The notes under the pieces: generated by a model | Databases searched by the model: none | Seen by the model: the letters and a program-made list of their open reading frames with translations, nothing else | What the model was told of the DNA's origin: nothing | Program-made: the position numbers and the translations under genes | Part shown: positions 1-6,804 of the stretch, piece by piece | Position numbering within the stretch: the stretch's first letter is position 1 | How the letters are laid out: every line of letters starts with the position of its first letter | Assembly: GCA_033763355.1 (NCBI GenBank) | Contig: JANRKT010000128.1 | Coordinates: forward strand, 1-9,298 | Reading direction: 5' to 3' | Length of the DNA: 9,298 bases | DNA from: JANRKT01 sp033763355 | GTDB lineage: Bacteria; Bacteroidota; Bacteroidia; Chitinophagales; Chitinophagaceae

Positions 1-608
1 TCGCCGCTGAGAAAAGTAAAGTTGGCGATACCCCCCATGTTCAGCATAATGCGATTCTCACCCTTCTTGCTGAAAATAAGATAATCGCCATAAACCGCCA
101 GGGGTGCACCTTCTCCTCCTGCTGCAATATGCTTCTGGCGAAAATCACTTAAGGTAATAATATTTGTTGCTGTTGCAAGATGGTCCCCGTCTCCAATCTG
201 CAGGGTGGCATTGCCAAATTTTGAGAAACCATGCAATGCTTTGGGTGCATGATAAATGGTTTGGCCATGACTGGCAATCAGATCAACTTCATCATTCCGG
301 ATATTCCATTTTTTTAAACAGCCATTGATAATTTCAGCATGTTGTAAAGCCACCCAGGGATTAAGCAAACAAAGTTTTTCCAGGTCAACCTGTTTCTTTG
401 AAAAAACTGATTTGATTTCTTCTTTAAATTCTTTTCCGTAAGAAACTGTTTCAAAATGTTCAACTGATACATTCGTATCCCTGCCACTGCCTTCAATGCT
501 GCACAGCGCCACATCCAGCCCGTCAACAGAAGTGCCGCTCATGAGGCCGATGATCCTTCGTTGTGGTTTGGCTGCTATGGCATAAAGTTTTTGGATGTGC
601 CGGTGCAT
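1..608 (-). CDS. anmK: Anhydro-N-acetylmuramic acid kinase (AnmK), N-terminal part
   Basis: This is the first 202 codons of a cytoplasmic sugar kinase; the 3' part lies beyond the left edge. AnmK uses ATP and water to open the 1,6-anhydro ring of anhydro-MurNAc and phosphorylate it to MurNAc-6-phosphate, a step in cell-wall recycling. The diagnostic GLMSGTSVDGLD motif is at residues 21-32. ASHGQTIYH (112-120), LQIGDGD (136-142), AAGGEGAPL (162-170) and NMGGIAN (190-196) follow in the family order. The DTGPGN motif with the catalytic aspartate would come just after the window. The ATG at 606-608 gives an N-terminus about a dozen residues longer than I recall for the E. coli enzyme. There is no Shine-Dalgarno site. 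His160 stands where I recall an Asp in the E. coli protein (RRRDIALGG), probably a lineage difference. The gene follows a strong terminator, so it is probably not simply part of the susCD unit. The family assignment is secure. Confidence 0.95.
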   Translation of the reverse strand, partial: MHRHIQKLYAIAAKPQRRIIGLMSGTSVDGLDVALCSIEGSGRDTNVSVEHFETVSYGKEFKEEIKSVFSKKQVDLEKLCLLNPWVALQHAEIINGCLKKWNIRNDEVDLIASHGQTIYHAPKALHGFSKFGNATLQIGDGDHLATATNIITLSDFRQKHIAAGGEGAPLAVYGDYLIFSKKGENRIMLNMGGIANFTFLSG

Positions 609-635
609 AATTGAAAGAATTGATTTAAATATAAG

Positions 636-666
636 AAAAAGCCCCGCTTCAGCGGGGCCTTTTTTT
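636..666 (-). terminator. Rho-independent terminator after susD (reads both ways)
   Basis: The GC-only arms GCCCCGC (641-647) and GCGGGGC (652-658) form a perfect 7-bp stem around a 4-base loop. On the minus strand the stem is followed by five T residues (636-640); on the plus strand it is followed by seven (660-666). It therefore has the form of a bidirectional intrinsic terminator. It lies 18 bases past the susD stop codon and 28 bases ahead of the anmK start, so its expected role is to end the susCD transcript. Confidence 0.92.
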
Positions 667-683
667 AGCATCCTTTAAAATGT

Positions 684-1985
684 TTAGAAAGGCGGATCCG
701 GAGGTGTATTCGGGTTATTATCCCTTTCTCTGAAAGGATATGGCATAAGGTTTCTTCTCCTTTCTGATGTGGCCCTGTTAAAGCGGCGCATATCCTCCAG
801 CTTCAGTCCAGACATATATAATTCAATACAACGATTACGGTAAATCTGTTCCAGCAGTTCTGTTTGAGTTAATGGGCCTGTTATAGCAGGAAGATCGGCC
901 CCTACAGCAAAAGGATCATTTGCAGCTTTCTTGGTAACAATTTTATTGAGTTCTGCTAATCCATTAGTAAGATCATTTTGCCTTGCATAACATTCAGCCT
1001 TTATTAATATTACTTCCCCAGGTAAATAAATCGGGAAGGCAGTAGTTGAAGTTCCACCAAAGCCGGTGATCCGGAAACGTGGTGCAACTGTTGCATTGAT
1101 GGATATGTAAAAAGGTACCCTTTTATCTGCAAGGTTAGGCTGAATTGATGCAGGTAATCCCATGGTAGAATCAATGGGCTGGTAAACGTTGTTAGTAGAT
1201 GTGGCCGTTTCAAAAATCGGGTTGAGATTTACTGCGTCAAAATTGGTCGTTGATTTTTTTGTCAAGTCTACCAGGTTTGAAGCTGCCAATGCCTGTGTGT
1301 AATTACCTGCATACAATGAATATCTTGCCTTGAGTGCGTTTAAAGTATTCACAATATCCACACCGGCAGGGATATTATTGAGAAAAGCAGGGCTTATGGC
1401 ATTTGTATTGATAGCTGCCAATGCCTTATCAATTGCTGCAATGGCTTTATTAAACCCCTCAGTTCTGGCAATAAAATTTACATTAGCGCCAATTCCTTCA
1501 GGAACTTTCTCCCAAAACATTGACATGTTTCCTATTGATAATGCCTTATAAATAGTTGCATACCCTATCAACCCACTTGCAAAACTCTTGTCACCCAGGG
1601 TTTCTGCATTTGCAATTACCTGATCTGCATCATAAATTATTTTATTTGAGGTGGTCCACAATCCTGCAAGTATTGTATTTGTTCCGTCCACAGAACCTCC
1701 GCCAAGGCTCAACTGGTATTCAGCAGTATTTCCCTGGTTCAGGATATTCAGCTGATTTGTTGTAAACCCATCGGCAGTGACAAGATTATAAAGAGAACTT
1801 CCCCTGCCCGCTGTATAAACCCGTTGCAGACCTACTGCAACACCAGTTAGGCCTTTGGCAGAACTGAATACCTGCTCTTCAGTAGCACGGGACGGATCGG
1901 TATAATTCTTTTTACAGGCTACAGCAGTTACGATAGCTATTGTCAGTAAAAAATAAGTTGAAATTTTTATATTATTCTTTTTCAT
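684..1985 (-). CDS. SusD/RagB family nutrient-binding outer-membrane lipoprotein
   Basis: This is a surface lipoprotein that caps the SusC channel and helps capture ligand. The N-terminus has a signal peptide (KK, then a hydrophobic run at residues 11-23) and a lipoprotein cysteine at Cys24 in the context TAVAC. The -3 residue is Ala, not the usual Leu, so the lipobox is somewhat weak. The middle is the helical, TPR-like SusD core (about 105-235, with LWTTSNKIIYDADQ and YATIYKALS). The C-terminal SusD/RagB domain is recognised by LPGEVILIKAECYARQNDL (321-339) and by NRCIELYMSGLKLEDMRRF (384-402), followed by the proline-rich tail that closes many family members. At 433 residues it is shorter than the common 500-600. 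It lies 18 bases after susC with a ribosome binding site between them. The ligand cannot be predicted from sequence. Confidence 0.93.
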   Translation of the reverse strand: MKKNNIKISTYFLLTIAIVTAVACKKNYTDPSRATEEQVFSSAKGLTGVAVGLQRVYTAGRGSSLYNLVTADGFTTNQLNILNQGNTAEYQLSLGGGSVDGTNTILAGLWTTSNKIIYDADQVIANAETLGDKSFASGLIGYATIYKALSIGNMSMFWEKVPEGIGANVNFIARTEGFNKAIAAIDKALAAINTNAISPAFLNNIPAGVDIVNTLNALKARYSLYAGNYTQALAASNLVDLTKKSTTNFDAVNLNPIFETATSTNNVYQPIDSTMGLPASIQPNLADKRVPFYISINATVAPRFRITGFGGTSTTAFPIYLPGEVILIKAECYARQNDLTNGLAELNKIVTKKAANDPFAVGADLPAITGPLTQTELLEQIYRNRCIELYMSGLKLEDMRRFNRATSERRRNLMPYPFRERDNNPNTPPDPPF

Positions 1986-1990
1986 ATCAT

Positions 1991-1995
1991 TCCTG
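1991..1995 (-). promoter_or_regulatory. Shine-Dalgarno site of susD
   Basis: The minus-strand sequence CAGGA lies five bases ahead of the susD ATG (1983-1985), inside the 18-base gap after the susC stop. The other starts visible in the window have no comparable site, apart from a GGGAG before the SRPBCC gene that is poorly spaced. This suggests that susD has its own translation initiation signal and does not rely only on coupling to susC. Confidence 0.55.
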
Positions 1996-2003
1996 TTTAA
2001 GAT

Positions 2004-5000
2004 TTAGAATTTAGCTGCAATACTGAAGCTGAATGTCCTGGGTATAGGAACTGCGCCAAAATCAATACCTCTCAGGATAGTGCTTTGCCCCCCTGCGTTT
2101 ACTTCAGGGTCATATCCTTTATAATTATCCCATGACATAAGGTTACGTCCGCTTATACTAACAGTAAGATCATTAAACCATTTAAACTTGCCGAACCGGT
2201 AAGCAAGTGAAACTTCACGGAGCTTTACAAACGATCCATCGTCAATTCTCCACTCTTCTATCTGGTAAATGCTGTTAATATACCCCCTTGGGTAAATCCC
2301 CTTGTGTTCCTTTTCAGCTTCAAGCCCGTTTCCGACTCCCTGCCTCGTCCTGAAATCAGCATTAAATACATCTACACCCTCTACAGCATCAAACTGAACA
2401 CGAAGATTAAGTTTCTTATAACTGAACTCATTGACTACTGTTGCCGTGTAATCAGGATTAGGATCACCAATAACCCTTCTTAATGTAGTCCCCGTTGGTA
2501 GTCCGCTGGCATCACGTTGCGTGGTATATACCAGCGGGCTGTTTTGTGCCCCTCTTTCAATCTGTGGAAAACCGGTAGTATTTTTTATCTGGTTTCCGCT
2601 TGCATCCAGTGCAAAAAAAGTTCCGTAAAAAACTCCTATCGGCAATCCTTCAAGAATTGCCACAGGAGCCCCGCCATTCGTGCCGAGTAATGTAAGGGCC
2701 TGACCGATCTTAACTGCTTTGTTCCTGTTCCTGTTATAAATCAGGGATACATCCCATCGGAAATTTTTATTACTAAGGGGAACTCCGTTAAGCACAAGTT
2801 CAATTCCCTTGTTTTCAAGTGATCCGAAATTATCAAGCTTGCTTGAAAATCCGTTTGTCGGGGCAATAACACGGTTAATCAGCAAATCATCAACACGCTT
2901 TTTATACCAGTTAAACTGAACTCCGAGGCGACTGTTAAAAAAGGCAAGGTCAGTACCTATTTCCAGTTCTTTCTGCCTTTCTGGCTTTACGTTTTCATTG
3001 GCCAGAACAGTACTTGACACCAGCGAAGTTCTTCCAAGAAATGAATTGGTACTATACGCATTGAAACGCTGATATGCACCTATACCGGTAAGGTTTCCGG
3101 ATTCGCCATATGCGAACCTTAACTTCAAAAGGTTCCACCATTTATAAAGAGACGAATTTTCCCAGAATTTACTTTCAGAAAGAACATAACTGCCGCTTGC
3201 TTTAACATAAACCTGGTTACGCTGATCTTCACCAAAAACAGAAGAACCATCAACTCTCACAGCTCCTGTAATGAACAATTGATTTTTAAATTTAAAATTT
3301 TGTTGAAGGTATGCCCCCGATACTGAGAATTCACTTCGTTCATCTGTGCCGGGCAGAATAGTACTTGCTCCATTAACCGTTTGTACAAAAGGCGCCAAAC
3401 CTCTTCCCTGCAGCAGGGAATAGCGGTTCTTTTCATATTGAACAGAATAGCCTACCTGGGTTGTTGAACCAATGTCTTTTGTTATATTAAACTGATATGT
3501 GCCGTTAATTTCATTATTGATCTGGAAAAAGACATTGTTGCCGGTACTGGCATAGCCATTAAGTGTTGGATCAAGTGTTAAACCGCCGCCAAAAAAAGCT
3601 GTATTAACATTATAGGCAAATGGCGGAATAAAAGTAGTTCCGTTCTGGGCATAATTATCAATTCCCAGGGTATAATCAAATGTAAGGCCCTTCATGGGTT
3701 TTAGTTTAATACCAAGATTGGCTAGTACACGGTTGGTCTCCTGCCGCTGTTTGATATCTTCTATAATGGAAACAGGGTTTACACGGCCTCTTTCGCCAAC
3801 AGCCTTTATGTTACCCAAAGCGTCTCTCGTAAAAATATCATGAAAGTTGCCAATAATGGTTACGCCGTTCATTGGTGAAAAGAAAGAATTCCCATCGGGC
3901 TTCTCATTAGCGGCGCTATTAATATAGTTTAAACCCAGGTTAAAAGTGAGTACTTTATTCATTGTCTGTTCCAGGTTTAACCTGAAGCTGTATCTCCTGA
4001 AATCAGTGTTTTGTATAATACCCTGATTGTAGAAATATGACCCTGATACATAATATTTGGTTTTATCTTTCCCTCCACTTACTGAAACGTTGTTATCAGT
4101 ACCTGTTCCTGTACGGAAAATATAATCCTGGTAATCATATCTTGTAACCGCAGTTGTATTTGTAAGTGCGGGTGTTAGTATATCCTGGGTTTGCACATCG
4201 GGGGAACCCCCAAATTTTGTTGCTGCCCGGTTAACTTGCAATTTCTTCCTCAACTGGCTCACCATAACACTTGTTGACACACTTACCACAGGCGCACCAG
4301 AACCTCCCTTTTTAGTAAATATCTGTACAACACCTGCATTTGCACGTGAACCATAAATTGCAGCAGCAGCGGCGCCATTGAGTACTTCAATTCTTTCTAT
4401 ATCTGCCGGATTAATATCTACAAGACGATTTTGCCCGATTGTACCTACGAAATTGCCACCGTCATAATTACTGGAGGTATTCGTAACCCTTGTTGTTGCA
4501 TTGTTCACTATTATACCATCTACAATATACAGGGGCTCGGAAGAACTGGAGATAGAACTGATACCTCTTAGCCTTACAGACATACCTCCTGCCGGGTCTC
4601 CTGAATTTTGAATGATTTGGGCACCAGCTGTTTTCCCCTGTAAAGCCTGCAATACATTACCCGGTGCGCCTTTATTTAATTGTTCTGCTTTAACAGTACT
4701 GATATAGCTGCCAAGTTGTTTACGGGTTGTACCTTGCGAGGTACCGGTTACAACCACTTCATCCAATCCCAGCGCATCTTCAGTCAAATCTGCATCTGCA
4801 GTATAGCTTTCCGCATTACCAATTTGCAATGTTACTTCCTTGGTTTTATAACCAATACCGGTAAATTCAAGGATATATGTCCCGGCACTGATTGTGGCAG
4901 AGAAAGAATAGTTACCATTTTCTTCAGATGTGGTGCCGAAACTGGTATTCTTCACCACAACAGAAATTCCGCCTATCCCATTTCTGTTTTTACCGTTAAC

Positions 5001-5114
5001 CTTACCGCTTATTTTAACCTGAGCCAGGGTGGCCTGGGCTATTGCCATGCTGACCAGCAGGAGGGATAAACGCATGTACCCTTTTAGCGGCCCCGAACGT
5101 CTCATTGTGTTCAT
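2004..5114 (-). CDS. SusC/RagA family TonB-linked outer-membrane receptor
   Basis: This is a full-length (1036 residues) energy-coupled importer that moves ligand delivered by SusD across the outer membrane using TonB/ExbBD. A signal peptide ends at about Ala31 (AQATLA|Q). A carboxypeptidase-D regulatory-like domain follows (33-110). A TonB-box-like LDEVVVTG is at 117-124 and the plug at about 130-270. The plug shows the family signatures GDPAGGMSVRLRGISS (172-187), EPLYIVDG (193-200), NPADIERIEVLNGAAAAAIYG (235-255, one A left out here) and VVQIFTKKG (262-270). The rest is barrel, with GRNLMSWDNYKGYDPE near 989 and a terminal Phe typical of outer-membrane proteins. There is no STN domain, and no sigma/anti-sigma pair is nearby, so cell-surface signalling control is unlikely. 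ATG starts also occur at codons 4 and 14; codon 14 would still leave a signal peptide. The upstream 86 bases contain no clear promoter or ribosome binding site. Confidence 0.96.
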   Translation of the reverse strand: MNTMRRSGPLKGYMRLSLLLVSMAIAQATLAQVKISGKVNGKNRNGIGGISVVVKNTSFGTTSEENGNYSFSATISAGTYILEFTGIGYKTKEVTLQIGNAESYTADADLTEDALGLDEVVVTGTSQGTTRKQLGSYISTVKAEQLNKGAPGNVLQALQGKTAGAQIIQNSGDPAGGMSVRLRGISSISSSSEPLYIVDGIIVNNATTRVTNTSSNYDGGNFVGTIGQNRLVDINPADIERIEVLNGAAAAAIYGSRANAGVVQIFTKKGGSGAPVVSVSTSVMVSQLRKKLQVNRAATKFGGSPDVQTQDILTPALTNTTAVTRYDYQDYIFRTGTGTDNNVSVSGGKDKTKYYVSGSYFYNQGIIQNTDFRRYSFRLNLEQTMNKVLTFNLGLNYINSAANEKPDGNSFFSPMNGVTIIGNFHDIFTRDALGNIKAVGERGRVNPVSIIEDIKQRQETNRVLANLGIKLKPMKGLTFDYTLGIDNYAQNGTTFIPPFAYNVNTAFFGGGLTLDPTLNGYASTGNNVFFQINNEINGTYQFNITKDIGSTTQVGYSVQYEKNRYSLLQGRGLAPFVQTVNGASTILPGTDERSEFSVSGAYLQQNFKFKNQLFITGAVRVDGSSVFGEDQRNQVYVKASGSYVLSESKFWENSSLYKWWNLLKLRFAYGESGNLTGIGAYQRFNAYSTNSFLGRTSLVSSTVLANENVKPERQKELEIGTDLAFFNSRLGVQFNWYKKRVDDLLINRVIAPTNGFSSKLDNFGSLENKGIELVLNGVPLSNKNFRWDVSLIYNRNRNKAVKIGQALTLLGTNGGAPVAILEGLPIGVFYGTFFALDASGNQIKNTTGFPQIERGAQNSPLVYTTQRDASGLPTGTTLRRVIGDPNPDYTATVVNEFSYKKLNLRVQFDAVEGVDVFNADFRTRQGVGNGLEAEKEHKGIYPRGYINSIYQIEEWRIDDGSFVKLREVSLAYRFGKFKWFNDLTVSISGRNLMSWDNYKGYDPEVNAGGQSTILRGIDFGAVPIPRTFSFSIAAKF

Positions 5115-5200
5115 ACAGATAGTTTTAGTTATTATTATTCAATTATTAATATGTAAACAACAATACGGGCGGTATTTTGATTAAAAGCGCCGCAATAATT

Positions 5201-5947
5201 CTATTTAATTTCGGGTACAGTTTTGCGGTAGGGTTCCAGCAAAGGGTCGGAAGGGTCGAGTTCAGTTATCAGTACATCCAGATCACGGATGGGGATGACT
5301 TCAATTTTTTGTACGGTATTTATTTTTTCAGCAATGGTTAATGCAATTACTTTTTTTGAGGCCTTCGTCATCGCCTTTTTAACCTGCACCACATCCCAGT
5401 CATTATCGGTTATGCCATGTTCAACATCTATTGCATTAATACCGAGAAAACACAAATCAGCTTTTATCTGCTGAATACGGGATATGGCTTCCCCGCCCAC
5501 TGTAATCTGCGAAGCCTTTGAAATTTTATCCCCGATAAAAATCACTTCAATTTTCGGATGCCGTATATATTCAAGCGCTGCAGGCAGGCTCCCGGTAATA
5601 AAAGTTGCATTGAGGTGATGGGGCAATGCCCTTGCCAGTTCCAGTATGGTAGTGCCGCCGGTAGTAAGAACAAACATGCCGTCCTGAATATAGGAAGCGG
5701 CTTTTTGAGCAATTATTTTTTTCTTGTCGTGTGAATAAACAAGGCTGGTTTGCGCAAAATCATGAAAGGAAGTGGATAATGCCCCTCCGTGTACTTTAAC
5801 CAGTTTACCTTCATCGGCAAGTTCCTGCAGGTCTCTCCTGATGGTATCTTCAGATACATCCATTACCTGGCACAAATCGGAAGATAAAATGCGGTTGTGT
5901 AAATTGATATGATGCAGGATGTACTGCTGTCTCTCCCTTTTAAGCAT
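5201..5947 (-). CDS. DeoR-family transcriptional repressor
   Basis: This 248-residue cytoplasmic DNA-binding protein usually acts as a repressor released by a phosphorylated sugar. The DeoR-type winged helix-turn-helix spans residues 3-57, with the recognition region VSEDTIRRDLQEL (31-43) and the family hallmark KVHGGA (51-56). The DeoRC sugar-phosphate sensor domain (about 75-235) shows TTGGTTILELARAL (95-108) and FITGSLPAALEY (116-127), matching the ISOCOT fold. The region DNDWDVVQVKKAM (181-193) and the later LTIAEK depart from the EAxVKRAM and aDxSK pattern that I recall for classical members, so effector recognition may differ. The gene ends 86 bases ahead of susC in the same direction, which makes the receptor pair its likely target, probably along with itself. 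The ATG at 5945-5947 is the best start; no ribosome binding site is seen. Confidence 0.93.
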   Translation of the reverse strand: MLKRERQQYILHHINLHNRILSSDLCQVMDVSEDTIRRDLQELADEGKLVKVHGGALSTSFHDFAQTSLVYSHDKKKIIAQKAASYIQDGMFVLTTGGTTILELARALPHHLNATFITGSLPAALEYIRHPKIEVIFIGDKISKASQITVGGEAISRIQQIKADLCFLGINAIDVEHGITDNDWDVVQVKKAMTKASKKVIALTIAEKINTVQKIEVIPIRDLDVLITELDPSDPLLEPYRKTVPEIK

Positions 5948-5987
5948 AAGCAGGCATTGGCAACTCTAAATTAAGGGCTTTATAAAT

Positions 5988-6009
5988 AATTCCTGCAAAT
6001 TCCTGCAAA
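5988..6009. repeat. Tandem 10-bp direct repeat ahead of the DeoR gene
   Basis: The unit AATTCCTGCA occurs twice head to tail (5988-5997, 5998-6007) and the period continues for two more bases. It lies 40-60 bases upstream of the DeoR start codon, where an autoregulatory operator would be expected. A 10-bp period places both copies on the same face of the helix. The operator role is inference; the repeat itself is plain in the sequence. Confidence 0.6.
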
Positions 6010-6025
6010 AAATATTTCAAAACCA

Positions 6026-6056
6026 GCATAAAACATAAAAAAATACCATTTTATGC
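6026..6056. repeat. 8-bp inverted repeat ahead of the DeoR gene, possible operator
   Basis: GCATAAAA (6026-6033) and TTTTATGC (6049-6056) are perfect inverted arms with a 15-base AT-rich spacer. The arm centres are 23 bases apart, roughly two helical turns, which suits a dimeric repressor. The position, about 80-110 bases upstream of the DeoR start codon, allows a role in control of that gene. As an RNA hairpin it would be weak and has no proper T tract on the minus strand, so a terminator is unlikely. Confidence 0.45.
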
Positions 6057-6291
6057 GTGTTTTAGTTGTCGCACCTGCTACTGACCGCTTATTTGCAAAA
6101 GGGAAATTCATCTAAAACCACACTAAGAAATCCCGATATAAACAGCATTTCAAAAACGGCTGGCCTATTAACAAAACCAACTGCTCAATTGCTTTAAAAA
6201 ACAAAAACCAAGTTGATAAAAAGAGGGTCAAATCTGTTACTGCCATTATGGAGATTGAAACCTTCAAAAGAATGAATGGATCATAAGGTCC

Positions 6292-6792
6292 TCATTTTGC
6301 CTGCAACTGACTTTTTAATTGCAACAGGCTTTGTTTCATCACCGGCGTTTTCATTCCGCCCGACATAATACCGTATATTTTTTCCCAGGGGTACCACCTG
6401 AGTTTTTCTATTACAAACCATACCACCTGTACTGAATCAGCATATTTCTGTTCCACACTAAAACCAGAAGTAAATGGTTTCTGATCATTCAACATAACTT
6501 CTGCTACTATGCCCTTGTCATTACTTTCGGTTACCCTGAGTTGATTTTTCCCTCCCTTTACATCTGTCCACATCATCCCTGAATCAGACAGTTCGGGAGT
6601 TTTGTCTCCAATCAAAAGGTTCCAGTCTTTCCATCCTTCAATCTGCTTTACAGCCTGCAGAACGGTATCTTTCGGCGCATGTATCATTATTCCTTCCGAT
6701 GTCATTACCTCGTTGGGCAATAAAGAAGTGATGAGCAATATTACAATTGCCAGGCCCGTAATGCCAATCATTAAAGGTTTAAGAAAACGCAT
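6292..6792 (-). CDS. Membrane-anchored SRPBCC (START-like) family protein
   Basis: This protein of about 166 residues has one N-terminal membrane segment (residues 5-27, counted from the ATG) followed by a SRPBCC/polyketide-cyclase-like domain. The family look is given by the opening strand after the anchor (TSEGIMIHAPKDTV), then EGWKDWN with its paired tryptophans, and alternating strands up to a C-terminal helix (TPVMKQSLLQLKSQL). Such proteins have a deep hydrophobic cavity, but no ligand or reaction can be given. The start is uncertain. The ATG at 6790-6792 is used here; an in-frame TTG at 6802-6804 directly follows the permease stop codon and would add four residues. A GGGAG element sits only three bases before the TTG and about 15 before the ATG, so neither spacing is ideal. 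Tight linkage to the permease gene indicates one operon and perhaps a shared envelope role. Confidence 0.8.
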   Translation of the reverse strand: MRFLKPLMIGITGLAIVILLITSLLPNEVMTSEGIMIHAPKDTVLQAVKQIEGWKDWNLLIGDKTPELSDSGMMWTDVKGGKNQLRVTESNDKGIVAEVMLNDQKPFTSGFSVEQKYADSVQVVWFVIEKLRWYPWEKIYGIMSGGMKTPVMKQSLLQLKSQLQAK

Positions 6793-6804
6793 TATTATTT
6801 TCAA

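Larger units (their letters stand above)
5948..6291. other. 344-base intergenic region upstream of the DeoR gene
   Basis: I see no gene here. The longest sensible start codon frame, on the plus strand from 6053, stops after 20 codons and has no ribosome binding site. The stretch is AT-rich and lies between the stop of the SRPBCC gene and the start of the DeoR gene, so it must hold the end of one transcript and the promoter of the next. I found neither a convincing intrinsic terminator nor a good Bacteroidota-type promoter (TTG then TAnnTTTG). It does contain a 10-bp tandem repeat, an 8-bp inverted repeat and four copies of the heptamer TGGTTTT on the minus strand, listed separately. Confidence 0.7.

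Noticed and set aside
314..526. 70-codon open frame on the minus strand
   Set aside because: It overlaps anmK in another frame, and the AnmK motifs continue without a break through this stretch.
4680..5069. 129-codon open frame on the plus strand
   Set aside because: It lies wholly opposite the signal peptide, carboxypeptidase-like domain and plug of susC, which are clearly the real product. Its translation shows no recognisable domain and is rich in Cys, Phe and Thr, as expected of an antisense frame.
5162..5193. Possible terminator hairpin between the DeoR gene and susC (ggcg...cgcc with TTTT/AAAA inner pairs)
   Set aside because: Pairing is interrupted by an internal loop, giving only two 4-bp helices, and no T tract follows. 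Read-through from the DeoR gene into susC remains possible.
6053..6115. Short plus-strand frame starting MRVLVVAPATDR
   Set aside because: It looks like the start of a Rossmann-type protein but stops after 20 codons, has no ribosome binding site, and no continuation was found in neighbouring frames.
6255..6267. Small hairpin TTGAA-acc-TTCAA after the SRPBCC gene
   Set aside because: A 5-bp AT-rich stem with no adjoining T run is too weak to call a terminator.
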